The notes: a model not told the origin generated them from the letters alone. DNA of 64,000 bases from Hofstenia miamia (GCA_900660155.1 CABFPE010000200.1:750672-814671); one strand, 5' to 3'. Shown: positions 23,030-34,157, counted from the stretch's first letter. Numbers and translations: made by a program.

Positions 23030-23215
23030 TGTTATAAGAAACCAGAGCAAGTAAATAAATAGTATTAAATAACTAATGTACATAAAGTGAACATAAATAA
23101 TGGTAGTGTTAATATAATGTGCGCATAACAACGCATCTACAACTTAGTAGTGAACAAAGTTTACATAAGTCAAATAATCAATAAGCAACGTACTAATGAA
23201 ACACATATTATAACA
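23030..23215 (-). mobile_element. 5' LTR of the CsRN1-like Gypsy
   Basis: 186 bp, with the same ends and sequence as 19,189-19,409. On the minus strand it is followed by a 26-nt A/T-rich leader and the gag ATG. No TGG-type tRNA primer-binding site is obvious in that leader. Confidence 0.9.
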
Positions 23216-23220
23216 GTATG
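23216..23220. repeat. Target-site duplication GTATG (right)
   Basis: Second copy of the 5-bp duplication flanking the Gypsy element (first at 19,184-19,188). Confidence 0.9.
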
Positions 23221-23339
23221 CAAAGCTAATGTAGCATAATCCATCAAGTAAGCTGCTGAGGAATTAGATCAAAGGAAGAAAAAAGAAAGAAGATGATTAA
23301 AAATAATTAAGTAACTTAGATGATGAATTGTGCTAACTA

Positions 23340-23775
23340 AGAATTATAAATTCAATAAAAATTGTGAAAGTAAGTGCTTGTTGATAAACCAATTTCGAAA
23401 AAACATTAAGGGTGAAGTAACTTCTCATTATTTTTAGACAACTAGGCAGAAGTGTCTAGTTAATTCAAAAATTAAGATTGACGGGTACTATTTTGATTTA
23501 GAGTATAAATAGGATTAAAACATTGGAGGAATTGTTGAAGTATATTCTTTGGAAATCTTATTTTGCTCTATTATCAGGTTTGACTAACTTGCAATGTCAA
23601 GCTAAATGGTTCATGTTGAGTAGTGGTCAGGATCCCATGATGGGATCAATTCTGATCATGAAATGCACCTAAATTTGGTGTACAACTAGGAGTTTTTCAT
23701 TACCAATTTAGCTGACTATTGATTGAATTCATACATGTATCTGATTTGATATATGGCTAGTTAGCCAAATGTAAG
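23340..23775 (-). repeat. Repeat X, copy 3 (partial)
   Basis: In reverse complement it matches 2,200-2,560 and 4,170-4,480: ACATGTATGAATTCAATCAA, AAAACTCCTAGTTGTA, CACTACTCAACATGAACC and AGCTTGACATTG are the landmarks. Non-coding. Confidence 0.6.
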
Positions 23776-23780
23776 TTATT

Positions 23781-24000
23781 GTGGCATCAGCATGAAAATC
23801 TGTGTAGTAGAACGCCAGGATTTGCTGATGTCTTGATAATTAATGGCCTGACTCCAGAGATAAATGAACCTATTCTTAGTAATAGTTAAAGGTAGCCAGG
23901 AGATCAGGTAAGGGAAGGGTGCATGGCCACACTCAGCTGAACTGAAACAGAGAACTTTATAAGAAAGAGTTGTTTTAGACAGAGCCCTAATTTAAACAAA
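23781..24000 (+). repeat. Hairpin-bearing repeat, copy 2
   Basis: Same block as 5,061-5,235: TGTGGCATCAGCATGAAAA, TTTGCTGATG, GGAGATCAGGTAAGGGAAGG and CCACACTCAGCTGAAC. It runs on to AGAGCCCTAATTTAAAC, which also resembles 13,851. It lies between module M and repeat X. Confidence 0.6.
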
Positions 24001-25460
24001 GAGATGGAGATAAGCCCTAAAAGCTCTTGGGATCAAAGTGTGCCCTATTGTAGAATCATGGGAGGAGCTCTGGCTACTCCAGCAGTACTGAGAAACTCAA
24101 AGGTTAAATCAAAGGTAGCAGAGGCTACCATTGTAGAGAGTGACCCACATTCTAACAAAAGAGAGAACATTGGTAGTTCGCCAATTCAATAAAGAAAAAC
24201 AGAAACTATCCACCAAGAGTATATTTCCTGCAGTGACAATTCACACAGCATCACTCTGAAGCCATATCCAGGAAGCCATCCTTACTTGCCAATGTGCTAA
24301 TTGTGTGTCTCAAGTATTAATTTCTAGCTCAAATAAACAATTTAGCTAAGTGTTCTCTTATCTCAGCTCATGTAAATAATAAAACAAAAGGCATGTAGTT
24401 ACCATGCATTCACATTTGCCAATGGCTTCATATATTTGCAGTGTGTTATTTAAGTGCATGTACAAAAATGAAATGATCAAAGTGAGAGTTGTTAATCCCT
24501 ACACATCACATAGTGTAGAATCACGGGGGAGCTCTGGCTACTCTAGTGGTACTGGGTAACTCAAGAGTTTAGATCGAAGGTTGCAAGGTCTACTATAGCA
24601 GAGAGTGACCCCCATTCCAACAGAAAAAACATACATTGGTGGTTCACCGATTTTGCCAAACATACAGAAATTTCATTCCATAAAGAACTCCAGCAGTGAC
24701 CAATTCACATGGTATCACGCAAAGCCATATCCATGAAGCCATCCTTACTCGCCAAGGTGCTAATTGTGTGTCTCAAGTATTAATTTCTAGCTCAANNNNC
24801 TCAGCTCATGTAAATAATAAAACAAAAGGCATGTAGTTACCATGCATTCACATTTGCCAATGGCTTCATATATTTGCAGTGTGTTATTTAAGTGCATGTA
24901 CAAAAATGAAATGATCAAAGTGAGAGTTGTTAATCCCTACACATCACATAGTGTAGAATCACGGGGGAGCTCTGGCTACTCTAGTGGTACTGGGTAACTC
25001 AAGAGTTTAGATCGAAGGTTGCAAGGTCTACTATAGCAGAGAGTGACCCCCATTCCAACAGAAAAAACATACATTGGTGGTTCACCGATTTTGCCAAACA
25101 TACAGAAATTTCATTCCATAAAGAACTCCAGCAGTGACCAATTCACATGGTATCACGCAAAGCCATATCCATGAAGCCATCCTTACTCGCCAAGGTGCTA
25201 ATTGTGTGTCTCAAGTATTAATTTCTAGCTCAATGAATGATTTATCTCAGAGTTCTCTTATCTCAGCTCATGTAAATAAACAATAAATAAAGGGCACATA
25301 ATTACTGTGCATTCACGTTCGCCAACAGCATAGTATATTTGCAGTGTGTATGTACAAATCGATCAAATAAAAGTTGTTATTCCCTATACGTAATCGTAAC
25401 CTACAGCGACCATGATTTGGGCTGTTACCCTTAAGGAGCTATTTGTCGCCCCAGACCCAG
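24000..25460 (-). repeat. Tandem leader modules M (copies 3-5)
   Basis: Three successive modules of about 430 bp (24,000-24,361; 24,362-24,795; 24,800-25,233) resemble the reverse complement of 3,230-3,660. They follow the minus-strand family A LTR and so look like a tandemly repeated untranslated leader. The first module is clearly diverged from the second, so some tandem repetition is real. The second and third are identical across a 4-N gap and may be one sequence counted twice. Confidence 0.6.
24362..25233. repeat. Exact 434-bp duplication across a 4-N gap
   Basis: 24,362-24,795 and 24,800-25,233 are identical over all 434 bases as far as I can compare, and only the NNNN at 24,796-24,799 separates them. 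That pattern fits two contig ends that overlap but were not merged. Confidence 0.9.
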
Positions 25461-25487
25461 TGCAATTTCCTTCCGAATTGTCGCCGG

Positions 25488-25907
25488 ATCTTAAGCAATA
25501 ATTATCATTACCAAATCTTTGACGATGAATCTAAAATGGGTTAGTAGATAATTAAATGAAAAAGATCAAACGCAGTTGAAGGAAGTTAAATTTATTGTGC
25601 ACTTCACTACAGTAAACTCAGATATTTATTACAAAAACTGTAACTTATTACCTGGATATCGTTTACAGTTACAAAAGAAAATTTCCCTCCCAAAGTTAAA
25701 AACAAGCAATCACACATAATTTGAGTTGAGGGGACAAATACTAACACTATCAAATAACTACACTCGAAAATACAAATAATCAATTTAAAAGAAATTGATA
25801 CAGATAGGTAGCAACAAATCATGAAATCAGGACGTCGAAAATACGTAACACTATTTTCAGAGTGCGGAAATAATAAAATCGAAAAAATAGGCCTGAGTGA
25901 CTCTACA
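25488..25907 (-). mobile_element. Family A LTR, copy 3, uninterrupted
   Basis: On the minus strand it starts TGTAGAGTCACTCAGGCC right after a GGCAATGGGGGCG polypurine tract, and ends before GGCGACAATTCGG. About 420 bp. It keeps many CpGs that are TG or CA in the other copies, so it is the least decayed LTR. It lies between ORF3 copy 3 and leader modules. Confidence 0.75.
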
Positions 25908-25977
25908 CGCCCCCATTGCCGGTTAAATTTGCGGTAGGAGTTTGACTGCATGACCAGACAGGAGCTCTTGCGTCTCC

Positions 25978-27150
25978 TCAATCCTTTCTATGGATGTCAT
26001 CCCAAGATGTAACTTCAGCGTATCTAGGTTGCCGGGTAATCTGCATAAGTGTTTCTCTCTGTGTAACTTCTTCACTTCTTAGGCGGAAAAACTTGATCTC
26101 TGGCAGATGGGCACTAATAGGGCAATTCCTTCTTAGGTTGTTTAATCTCTGTGTAAATGTATCATAGAACCTTTCGTAAAGGCCTTTGAGCGCTATCATG
26201 AGAGTCATGAGCACGTCTGTGTCTGAAATATGGGCATCTTCAGGACTGATCCCGGTGTTTGGATAGAAGTGAACAAAAACCTCTCTAAGTGATCCCATGT
26301 GCGTTGCATAATCCATAAATAGGGAGCAATATTTGTTGACCTTCTGTAAAGTCATTTCCTCTAGATCTGTAATCCCTGCTCTTAGCATAGTAATAATCTC
26401 AATTTGTTTAGTGATGTCATAATATCAAGTGAAGGTTTCAATGTCATTTATCCACATTAAGTTGCCAGATGCCTGAAACAGAATGAGAACACGGGGGTCC
26501 AGCATTGCAATCTTGTTATGGATCTTTGTTAGTTGAGTGTAGATCGGTTGGCTCTTTTGGAAAATATCCTTAATCATAAGTTTACCATCGATGTAGACAT
26601 GTTCTGGGTTTCCGCCTTTGAGCAGGGTATTCCGAGTCTCTTTATACTCCTTTGATTGCATCAACTTGTTGATTTTGCGGTAGAGACATAATTGATAGAG
26701 TCAGAAATGTGAGCAGAGACTTTCTTTCGCCCCTTCTTAACATGCCATGATGGTAAGATAAGCAGAGTCATTCGCAGGGTGGAGGAATACACAGTAAGTT
26801 ATGTTTGTCCGCGTGACTTTCAACGTTGTTGAGCGCGACTTTTTCTCTCAGTGTGGCAGTCCCAATGGTAACAGGGTAGTTAATCTTGATGTCTTTAATG
26901 GATGTGCTGCGGAGTCCATGCTTGCTGAGTTTAGTGACCTGAGAGTTGGAGATGCGAAGGCGGGACGTGGTGCATTCTACATCCAAGGCTATTTGTTGCC
27001 CAGGCGATTGTAGAAGTACTAGCTCCTCCTTGGTAAACACTTCTGTTAAACACCACTTCATTAAACCTAACAGATCATTGTCTCTGTTCTGCTCAATAAT
27101 GCAGTTGACAATGGAGAGCTTCTCAGCAAACTCGTCTGAATATTCAAAAA
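25978..27150 (-). pseudogene. Family A ORF3 fossil, copy 3 (C-terminal half)
   Basis: Open stretches at 26,768-27,061, 26,425-26,664 and 25,978-26,388 correspond to 12,370-13,570 of the main copy. Shared segments include KWCLTEVFTKEE, DVECTTSRL, CIPPPCE, YKETRNTLL with GNPEHVYIDGKL, and GSLREVFVHFYPNT with LPEIKFFRLRSE. The end lies about 60 bp before a polypurine tract and LTR. Protein function is unknown. Broken fossil; its upstream half has been displaced by a retrocopy and other repeats. Confidence 0.7.
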
Positions 27151-27158
27151 AGCTTCAA

Positions 27159-27172
27159 ATACTTTTATTATT
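27159..27172. repeat. 14-bp target-site duplication (left)
   Basis: ATACTTTTATTATT here is repeated exactly at 27,778-27,791. A duplication of this length with a poly(A) tail points to LINE-type target-primed reverse transcription. Confidence 0.85.
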
Positions 27173-27190
27173 TTTTTTTATGATTAAAGA

Positions 27191-27196
27191 TTTATT
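27191..27196 (-). promoter_or_regulatory. AATAAA polyadenylation signal of the retrocopy
   Basis: AATAAA on the minus strand, about 12 nt before the A-run that ends the retrocopy, as expected for a copied polyadenylated mRNA. Confidence 0.75.
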
Positions 27197-27397
27197 TATC
27201 AACGTTTAATAACAAACATCAAATAATGAACACATAAGTACAAATGAGTTTCAAAAAAAGCGCATATGTTAAAACCAATATAAGAAGCTTTGTTTTCTAC
27301 AGGAATATATGAGGCAACTTCACAGCATCTTCAGGCTAGAAACGAATGTGATTGGCAATCATTTACTACAATAACTACCGACATATGCAACCCCTTT

Positions 27398-27517
27398 TTA
27401 GCCAAATATGTCTTCTATACTTCTTTTCTCATCAGAAAACCAGTGAATGTTATCCGCGATCAAATGTCGATTAACACAATCTGAACAAGTCGCAATGACA
27501 ACACCTTCGACATAAAC
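27398..27517 (-). pseudogene. DNL-type zinc finger (DNLZ/HEP1) last-exon retrocopy
   Basis: 39 codons then TAA. The peptide contains EGVVIATCSDCVNRHLIADN and WFSDEKRSIEDIFG, which match the second half of the DNL zinc finger (family pattern GVV...CP.C..HH.IADNLGWF.D...IE.IL). DNLZ/Tim15 is a mitochondrial cofactor of Hsp70. Only the second CxxC pair (CSDC) is here; the first, on an upstream exon, is absent. TTTCTAGACAG directly before it looks like an intron 3' splice site, so the copied RNA was not spliced there. Homology resumes for a few codons after the stop (KGVAYV), so the stop may be decay. It is not an intact gene. Confidence 0.75.
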
Positions 27518-27528
27518 CTGTCTAGAAA

Positions 27529-27777
27529 TTACAACAAAGTAAAAATTTCGTCCATGCGTTCTTGTTTATCTAAAGTCCCTAGTACACAAGCGGCATTATG
27601 TTGAATAATTATCGATGTTATTGATTGATACAGAAATTCTTTTGCTCGTTTATCGCCAGATATATTTACAAGTTTGTCTCCTAGATCTTTCAAAAAACTT
27701 TTCGTCGAAGGTCCGCAATTTCCTTGAGTATCGAAAGCAAGGGGTTGGAACAAGTAGCCGCTATTGGGTATTTCGGC
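27529..27777 (-). pseudogene. C-terminal end of a retroelement RT protein
   Basis: The peptide (YAEIPNSGYLFQPLAFDTQG, then GPSTKSFLKDLGDKL, GDKRAKEFLYQS and NAACVLGTL, ending MDEIFTLL) resembles the extreme C-terminus of a group of RT-bearing retroelement proteins common in invertebrates. There the pattern is a P(L/V)A.ET.G..GP...L...G.R....G..R...FL.Q..S...QRGN.A.(V/I).GT block. I know this from the family and could not search it. It lies immediately upstream of the DNLZ exon in the retrocopy. Confidence 0.6.
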
Positions 27778-27791
27778 ATACTTTTATTATT
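27778..27791. repeat. 14-bp target-site duplication (right)
   Basis: Second exact copy of ATACTTTTATTATT; see 27,159-27,172. Confidence 0.85.
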
Positions 27792-27799
27792 CACTACAA

Positions 27800-28330
27800 T
27801 TTATATGAATAATTTGATATAATATAAATTGTTTCAATTTAATACCAGAAATCGATTCAAAAGCATGGGTTTCAAAGAAATCTAATTTCTTAAATATAAC
27901 GCCCATTGAATAATTCAATGAAGGACTCAGCAAAATTTGAGAATATGAGGTCTATATAGACAAAAAATAAGAGATAAACATTTTCAAGTAATTTCATACC
28001 TGTAAAATCTAAATATGATATTGGTTTTTAAGTTTTAGCAATACTCAAACACCAGTTTGCAAATCAATATTGAAAAGTTAGTGACTTTTCGTCAAATTTG
28101 AAAAAATTTGCATATAATTAATCAATTTAAGCCTTTTCCAAACATCATGAATGATGGAATAAAATTTTTTTCGACATATTAGGGCCGGTAAAAAGCTTAA
28201 AATCTTCAGGTTGCGGAGCTCTATAAGCCTGCAAAATTTAATGGTGATAGCCACAATATTGGACAAAAATGTGTTTTTCAAGTAATTTAGAGGATCTATA
28301 GGAAGCAACTAACATTGCTTAACAGCCTGC
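27800..28330. repeat. Repeat Y, fragment
   Basis: 27,960-28,125 matches 16,620-16,790 (AAAAAATAAGAGATAAACAT and later blocks), and 28,195-28,320 matches 17,985-18,130 (CTATAAGCCTGCAAAATTT; GTGTTTTTCAAG). Same order and strand as repeat Y, with the middle missing. Non-coding. Confidence 0.6.
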
Positions 28331-29537
28331 AGCTATTTTTAAAGTATGGAGCTTGCTTATGAAGGATTTGTGATGCTTTTTTATTCAAAGTTCAGTGATT
28401 ATTGTTGACAAAATATTAATAGGCTATCTGAGGAAGATACCTGGTCAAACATACATGCCAAGTAAGCCCTGTAAATACAGAATCAGAATATTTTGTGCAT
28501 GTGAGTCAACCACTGGATTTGCACTGAATCTATCTATTGTTTATCTCAAGCTCACCACAAAGTATTTTTGAGATACACGCATGTCTAATTGTGATGGTAA
28601 TAACAGTAAAATTGTAAACAATTTCCTAGTTTAAAAATACCAACATCATTCTTTCTAGGTCATTCAGCTGGACCTCTGGACCCATCCACACCCCATGCCA
28701 CGAAAGCAGCATTGATTATTGTTAGAAATGATCACCATGAAATAAAAATGGGATAGCTTTAAAAGTGTTACTAGTTATGAAATTTATTGAAAATAAAATT
28801 TTGAAATTTAAATTTTTCCGAAAGTGTAAATTTTATATGGTAATTGAGTTTCAAGCAAAATCTTTGTATCATAAATATTATATTGAAGTGAGTTAGCACT
28901 AGATTAACAGATTTTAAATTACTCCAAAATATGCAATTCAGTTGAAGCCATAGTTGCAAAGTTGAGTATTTGAAATGATTTTAGATTTTCAACATTGGCA
29001 ATTAGAAAAATATTTTGATTGACAATTAAATGAGTTGCGTGCATAAGACTGTTTACTTCTTAGCACAATGACAAAAGCTTTTATGACTCACTGCATAGGG
29101 CAGCAAAATGATGTAATCAATTGCAAAATGCAAAGAAAATGAGATTGAGATATACATAAAATATGAAGAATTTAAGAAAATACTGAAAGTTGAAGATGAT
29201 TTCACAACAGCAATATATTCAAATTGCATAAAGTTAAAATTGAATTATAATACATTTGAATCCAGAGAAGAAAATATCTTTTAATTGCAAATAATCATAT
29301 TACAAAATTGAACAATTACAAAATCTAACAAAATTATAATAAATTCTTGGAAATGCTTTATGTCACTAATTGGATAAATTTATTACCAATGGAGATGAGG
29401 CAGTAAAATAATTGAGAATATCAAACTAGGAAAAGGCGTTGGAGAGGGCAAACTATCTAAAACATAAAAAATTCAATAAAATCATGTATTTATGTGCAAA
29501 CACTGTCAGTGCTCTTGCTTAACGAAATTTACACTTA

Positions 29538-29538
<1 letters not shown>

Positions 29539-29619
<81 letters not shown>
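29539..29619. repeat. (TA)n microsatellite
   Basis: About 80 bp of alternating TA with two small interruptions. Confidence 0.95.
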
Positions 29620-30534
29620 TAGGCCTCAAACTAAATTTTTTGATAAATCTGTTTATGGGATCCTATATGAAATTATGTACAAAAAATGGGGCCCCGTACT
29701 GACTATTTCAAAATCCCATATAATTAGCGCCAGTATATCTTCCTTGAAAAATACCCAACGCCAATATATGTATGTACATATACGAGCTTTTAATAGAACA
29801 TTTTAAAATATCTACAAGGAGCTGGATACGAAAAACCTGTACGGGCACTAGATACTATGGCGGAGTGCGCTGGATATGGGTCCAAATTTTTTTTTAAAAA
29901 TGTGAAACTCATGCATAAGAAATTAGAGCCCAATTCTAAATAAGCTATGCAAATTTTTTTGGACAAAATGAATAATTCTGGAATACTATGGAAAATTAAA
30001 AAGTGCGGGCGTTGGATACGAATCCCATAGTATCCTAAAGGCTTTGGACGTCTCAATGAGGGATCAGATTTATAGTGCAATTAAGCGCACTAGCTAAAGG
30101 GGAGACAAAATGGAAACATTGGACATTTCTTTGATCAAGAAAAAGCTTCATTATTTTTTAATGAGATAAAAAACATCCAAGTACAAATTATATCAATTAA
30201 ATTAATTGATACCTTCAAAAATATTTTGTACGAATGAATATTTGGAGGTAAAATTTCTGAATTCTGAGAGGATACACAGTCTACCTTAGTCTAGCAATCG
30301 ATATATATATCGTCAATTACAATTCACTATCATTTCAAGGGTAGGTCCTAAGGGCATTTTTAAAAGTCTAATATTATGTCACAATAAATTGTTTTAACCA
30401 AAATAGTATATTTCAGTAATACTGGAAAATTTCAATGAGCTTGCGCCACCTCTGAACCTATTTCAAATAGCTTAAGAGTATACACTCATCATTTTTCAGA
30501 TGGAAAACTTTGGGAAATCTATAAATAAATTCCT

Positions 30535-30535
30535 C

Positions 30536-30583
<48 letters not shown>
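30535..30583. repeat. (TA)n microsatellite
   Basis: About 48 bp of uninterrupted alternating TA. Confidence 0.95.
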
Positions 30584-30588
<5 letters not shown>

Positions 30589-33500
30589 TATAGAATATAC
30601 AAATTAACTTACTTAGTTTGTCCTGTTCAGCAATTACTAAATATAGAAAAATAACTATTACCACAGTTGCAAAATTGTAAAAAAAAAAATTACAATAAAG
30701 TTAATTATAACACAATTTTGATATTTATTAAAACTAAGTGCCATTATGTTTCAGCAGCCAAAATGGTTTACACATATTCAACCAAATTAAAGCGATTTAA
30801 CCGAAAGTAGAATGAATTTCGAGTGATTTCAACAAATCCATGATACTTCGTGTGGTTTCTTAGATTTTCCTTCCGAATTTATAATTTATCAACTTGGTAG
30901 ACATTAATTTTATATAATAACCATTCTAATCACTCACAAGTATTTGTTTACAAATAATTCAAAAGATTTTTATGCAAATATATTTAAAAATATAGGATTC
31001 CAGAATAAATTTATTCAGTTAATCTTCAGCAAAGAATATTGTGTAAAGCAGAAATTTGCTTGTAGTTTTCAAGATGTCACCCATAGAACATCAATGTTAA
31101 AAAATTGTGATAGTATAAGTAATAGGAAATACAAAAGACCAAGGTAGAATACCTTACTATAGAATATAGAATTACTACATTAATATGTGAAGATTTTGTT
31201 CCTAACAACATATATATTAGCCTTTACTATTCTCAAATCATATTTAATTACATCTTTGTAAAAACTTCTCACTAGAATAGCATTGTACGATTGGAAATAA
31301 AAAATATATATAGATAGGTACATAATATGTAAACCTTACCTGGTGTTTGAGGTACACCTTCATTTTTTCCTAAATTACATTTCTTAAGCAATAGAGTTAA
31401 TAGCATAAATTAGAAGATATTATTAAGAATTACTAAACAAGCTAAAAATGTATTTTTTGGAAATTTAAGACATTTTATTAAATAACCAAGTAATTAGCAA
31501 TATATTTCGATCAAAATGTCACAGACAAACAATTTGCAAGAAATCAATTATCCTTATGGTATGCATTTACTTATGGTATGCAACATCTTCCTTTCTCAGA
31601 GAATTGCATCTTCAGCACATTCAAAATAATTTACCTCGTTTTAACTCTTCTCCCCATTTCATTCAAAAAATGCATGCAGAGCGTCTCAATAGTTTAGGAA
31701 TTTCGTCCCAAAAACAATAAAAACAATTATAGGTCTCTAAACTATCTTTATCAGAGTAAGACAACAAAATGTGATTATTATCTTGTACATGAATTTACTA
31801 ATATGAATAGATCTGTCACAGTTTCTTAGTATTTTGACGGATAACCCTTATTTTTGGGCAGGCCTCGTATCTTTCTTGTCATAGGAAAATGGTTAAACTT
31901 TAGAGACGTAGCTTAGTTTGCGCTATTAATGTAAGCCACATCAAATAGTCTCTGTTAAATTCAATAAAAATTCAATGACTTATAAAATGGTATAATATTT
32001 TATTGAATCTATGCTGAATTAATCCATCATGCAAACCAATGATATGGTATATGAATTTGTTAAGTATAGCAGAATAATCCACAGTAAGCAGAAGTTGCAC
32101 TTCAAACTTCTAAAAATCCCTTTGCAAAATGGCAACATAGTCTACGATTAATTGAAGCTTTTCTTACTGAATTCGTTCAGGAAGATCCTATATTTCATCA
32201 GGAAGTAAATATATTTCTTCTAGGAATTAGAATTCGTATACCTTGAAAAAGCATTCCCGATGCAGGTAGCATTACTAATCGTTTGTTAAACAGTATTTAT
32301 TAAGTCGTGCATGATCCTCTGGAAATGTCTTACTCGTTTTTTGCGAGCCTTAATTGTTATAGCAATACACAGTATTATATTTTTGCCTAAATGTTTATAA
32401 GCCTCTTCACTGAATATCTAGTTTTAAGATTAGGCTTCATTGTAAAACCATAAAATCCAAACCAATAAAAATAAATACAAACGATAACAAAATTCACACA
32501 ACATTTAATAAGTCAAATAGGAATTTATTACAAAAATGGAATAAAAGTGATATATTACACACTTAATTGATTCGTCCCCATAAATATTGACATCTCTCTG
32601 ATGGCTTCAAAAGCACTGATTTGCGCAAATAAAAGAAAATAAATTGCTTTGACTAATATATTTTACGAAAGAGTAGAAAATTGAATGAAAAACTTTAAAA
32701 TTTAAGCTGCTCATTTTTTAAATATTCTTAAGTAGATACTAGCCTATTAATTTTACATAAAATGTAGAAAAATGTGTTACAGTTAACTATGCAAGAAATT
32801 TAGGTAATAGCAGCATGTGATACATTTAACTATAATGAATTAGGCATATTTGGTTGATATCTAGTTCAGTCAGTGTAAATAGAAATATATCAGGAATGCT
32901 TTCTTTTTGCCAAATTTGACATTTTACCAATTTTATACCACAATAAGGTCAATTGCATAATTAGCTATAGAAGGCAAACGGAATTTTGTAAATACTGTGC
33001 CCAACCTGTTTATCAGCGACCTATAAAGGCAGACAATATATGGTTTAACATGTTTTAATTTCGAAAGAATAGTAATAGCAGAAGCAATATTCCTAACATG
33101 CAAGTGAAACTATTGTAGATATACGTAAACAGGATCAATGGAACCACAGGAGCAAAGGCCAAAGCTTCTGAGGCTCAATAGCTACAGGCAGTTTCATACA
33201 AACTACGGAAATAAGACCAGAACGAGAATTAGACAAAAATGTGTTAATAATTGCATTGTTGGAATAAATACCTGCAATCCCTGCATATATGTCTACTGAG
33301 TCGCGAAGTAGTTATATATATTGAAAATATATGAAGCGTACTTATGATTTCTATAGTTGGCGATTCTGCATGTCCTTCCTCATTTTCGGCGAAACATCTG
33401 TAACAAGCAAAATCCTCTTCACTAGTGAGGTCAAGATTCAGCGTTGATATTCCCTTATTTAAGTTATTGATAACATCATACTCTTTTGGAGAAATATAAC

Positions 33501-34149
33501 TTTCTTTATTCTTGCAATCTCCCTAAATATTTCATAATTTGGATTTCAGAACAGAGCGCACATCTTAAAATAAAAAAGAACCCTAGTATTTTTCTCTAAG
33601 TTAAAATTTAAAATAATTTCAAGTTGCTAAAATCAATATTTTAAATAAAAGGTCATAAAATATAATTTAAGAAATCCGAGATGTAATTTAAGAGATGCAC
33701 TATTAGCATGCACTGAAAGATCTACTATTTGTTATTATTCAGCTTGCACTAATTTCAACTTTCGGGATTTATTGCAAAATTTTTTGCATCTCTTTAGAAT
33801 CATTTGATATACATTTTGGCAAAAAGGAAAATCGATTGATTAACAAATCGCCCAAAAACATCTTTCGATATTGAACAGTTTTTTTATTGTTAACCAAAAT
33901 GTTAAATTCCAAATAATCGAAAAAATGTGTACATACATTTTAGATAACTTAGTAAAATGTTTCAAAAAATCCATAATGCAAAATTTGGCAACATTTTGGC
34001 AAAACATCCAAACAATTCTTCCAGAGTATATAGATAAAGTCATTGCTATCTCGTCAAAAAAATGTGTGTAAGGGTGGTGAATCAACTGCATTTACCCTTA
34101 ACTGGAAAAAATATTTATGCTGAATTCTCGCAAGAGCATTCAGAATGAA

Positions 34150-34157
34150 ACGAAGAC
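34150..34157. repeat. Probable 8-bp target-site duplication (left)
   Basis: ACGAAGAC; the partner at 35,057-35,064 is ACAAATAC (6 of 8 match, one difference being CG to CA). Confidence 0.6.

Larger units (their letters stand above)
19189..23215 (-). mobile_element. CsRN1-like Ty3/Gypsy element, full length
   Basis: A complete-length 4,027-bp LTR element on the minus strand with both LTRs, a polypurine tract, gag, protease, RT, RNase H and integrase, flanked by the 5-bp duplication GTATG. Gag style (short, two zinc knuckles) and integrase sequence recall the CsRN1 clade. LTRs differ by roughly 4-5%, so it is younger than family A copies, and it sits inside one of them (ORF3 copy 4). It is broken, with perhaps five to eight breaks. 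Pol reads through the polypurine tract and stops inside the 3' LTR. Confidence 0.92.
14540..23320 (-). mobile_element. Family A ORF3 fossil, copy 4, with two insertions
   Basis: Minus-strand pieces of ORF3 lie at 14,596-14,850, 15,173-15,415, 18,395-18,607, 18,995-19,180 and 23,221-23,310. For example AIDVDCTSAKF (18,4xx) matches ALDVECTTSRL of the copy near 26,970, and an ISFAY segment at the far end matches VSFAY near 11,710 of the main copy. The reading continues across the Gypsy at 19,184-23,220, so that element landed inside this copy. Repeat Y (about 15,420-18,130) is a second insertion. A polypurine-like run (GGGGGGTGTGG, about 14,491-14,506) follows the end of the gene. It is a broken fossil and more diverged than the other copies. 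Confidence 0.6.
27173..27777 (-). mobile_element. Poly(A)-tailed retrocopy: RT C-terminus plus DNLZ exon
   Basis: A 605-bp minus-strand insertion between two exact 14-bp duplications. In its reading direction it holds the end of a retroelement RT protein (27,777-27,529), a splice-acceptor-like TTTCTAGACAG, a DNL-type zinc finger exon (27,517-27,398), a short 3' UTR, an AATAAA signal (27,196-27,191) and an A-run (27,179-27,173). This is the layout of a 5'-truncated retrocopy made by LINE machinery from a read-through or unspliced transcript. Confidence 0.8.
28331..34149. other. AT-rich stretch without recognised genes
   Basis: Strongly A/T-rich. It contains two (TA)n arrays (29,539-29,619 and 30,535-30,583) and a less A/T-rich patch at 29,820-30,075, which includes GTGCGGGCGTTGGATACG and several GGATACG/GGATATGGG repeats. 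Open frames of 60-100 codons here are low-complexity and show no family motif. I see no gene. Confidence 0.5.

Noticed and set aside
24004-24192. 62-aa plus-strand frame in the leader modules
   Set aside because: It lies in non-coding repeat M and the related modules do not keep the frame.
24000-25250. CRISPR-like direct repeats
   Set aside because: The units are about 430 bp with no short spacers; they are transposon leader modules.
27290-27812. Plus-strand frames opposite the retrocopy
   Set aside because: Antisense shadows of the RT tail and DNLZ exon, which have family motifs on the minus strand.
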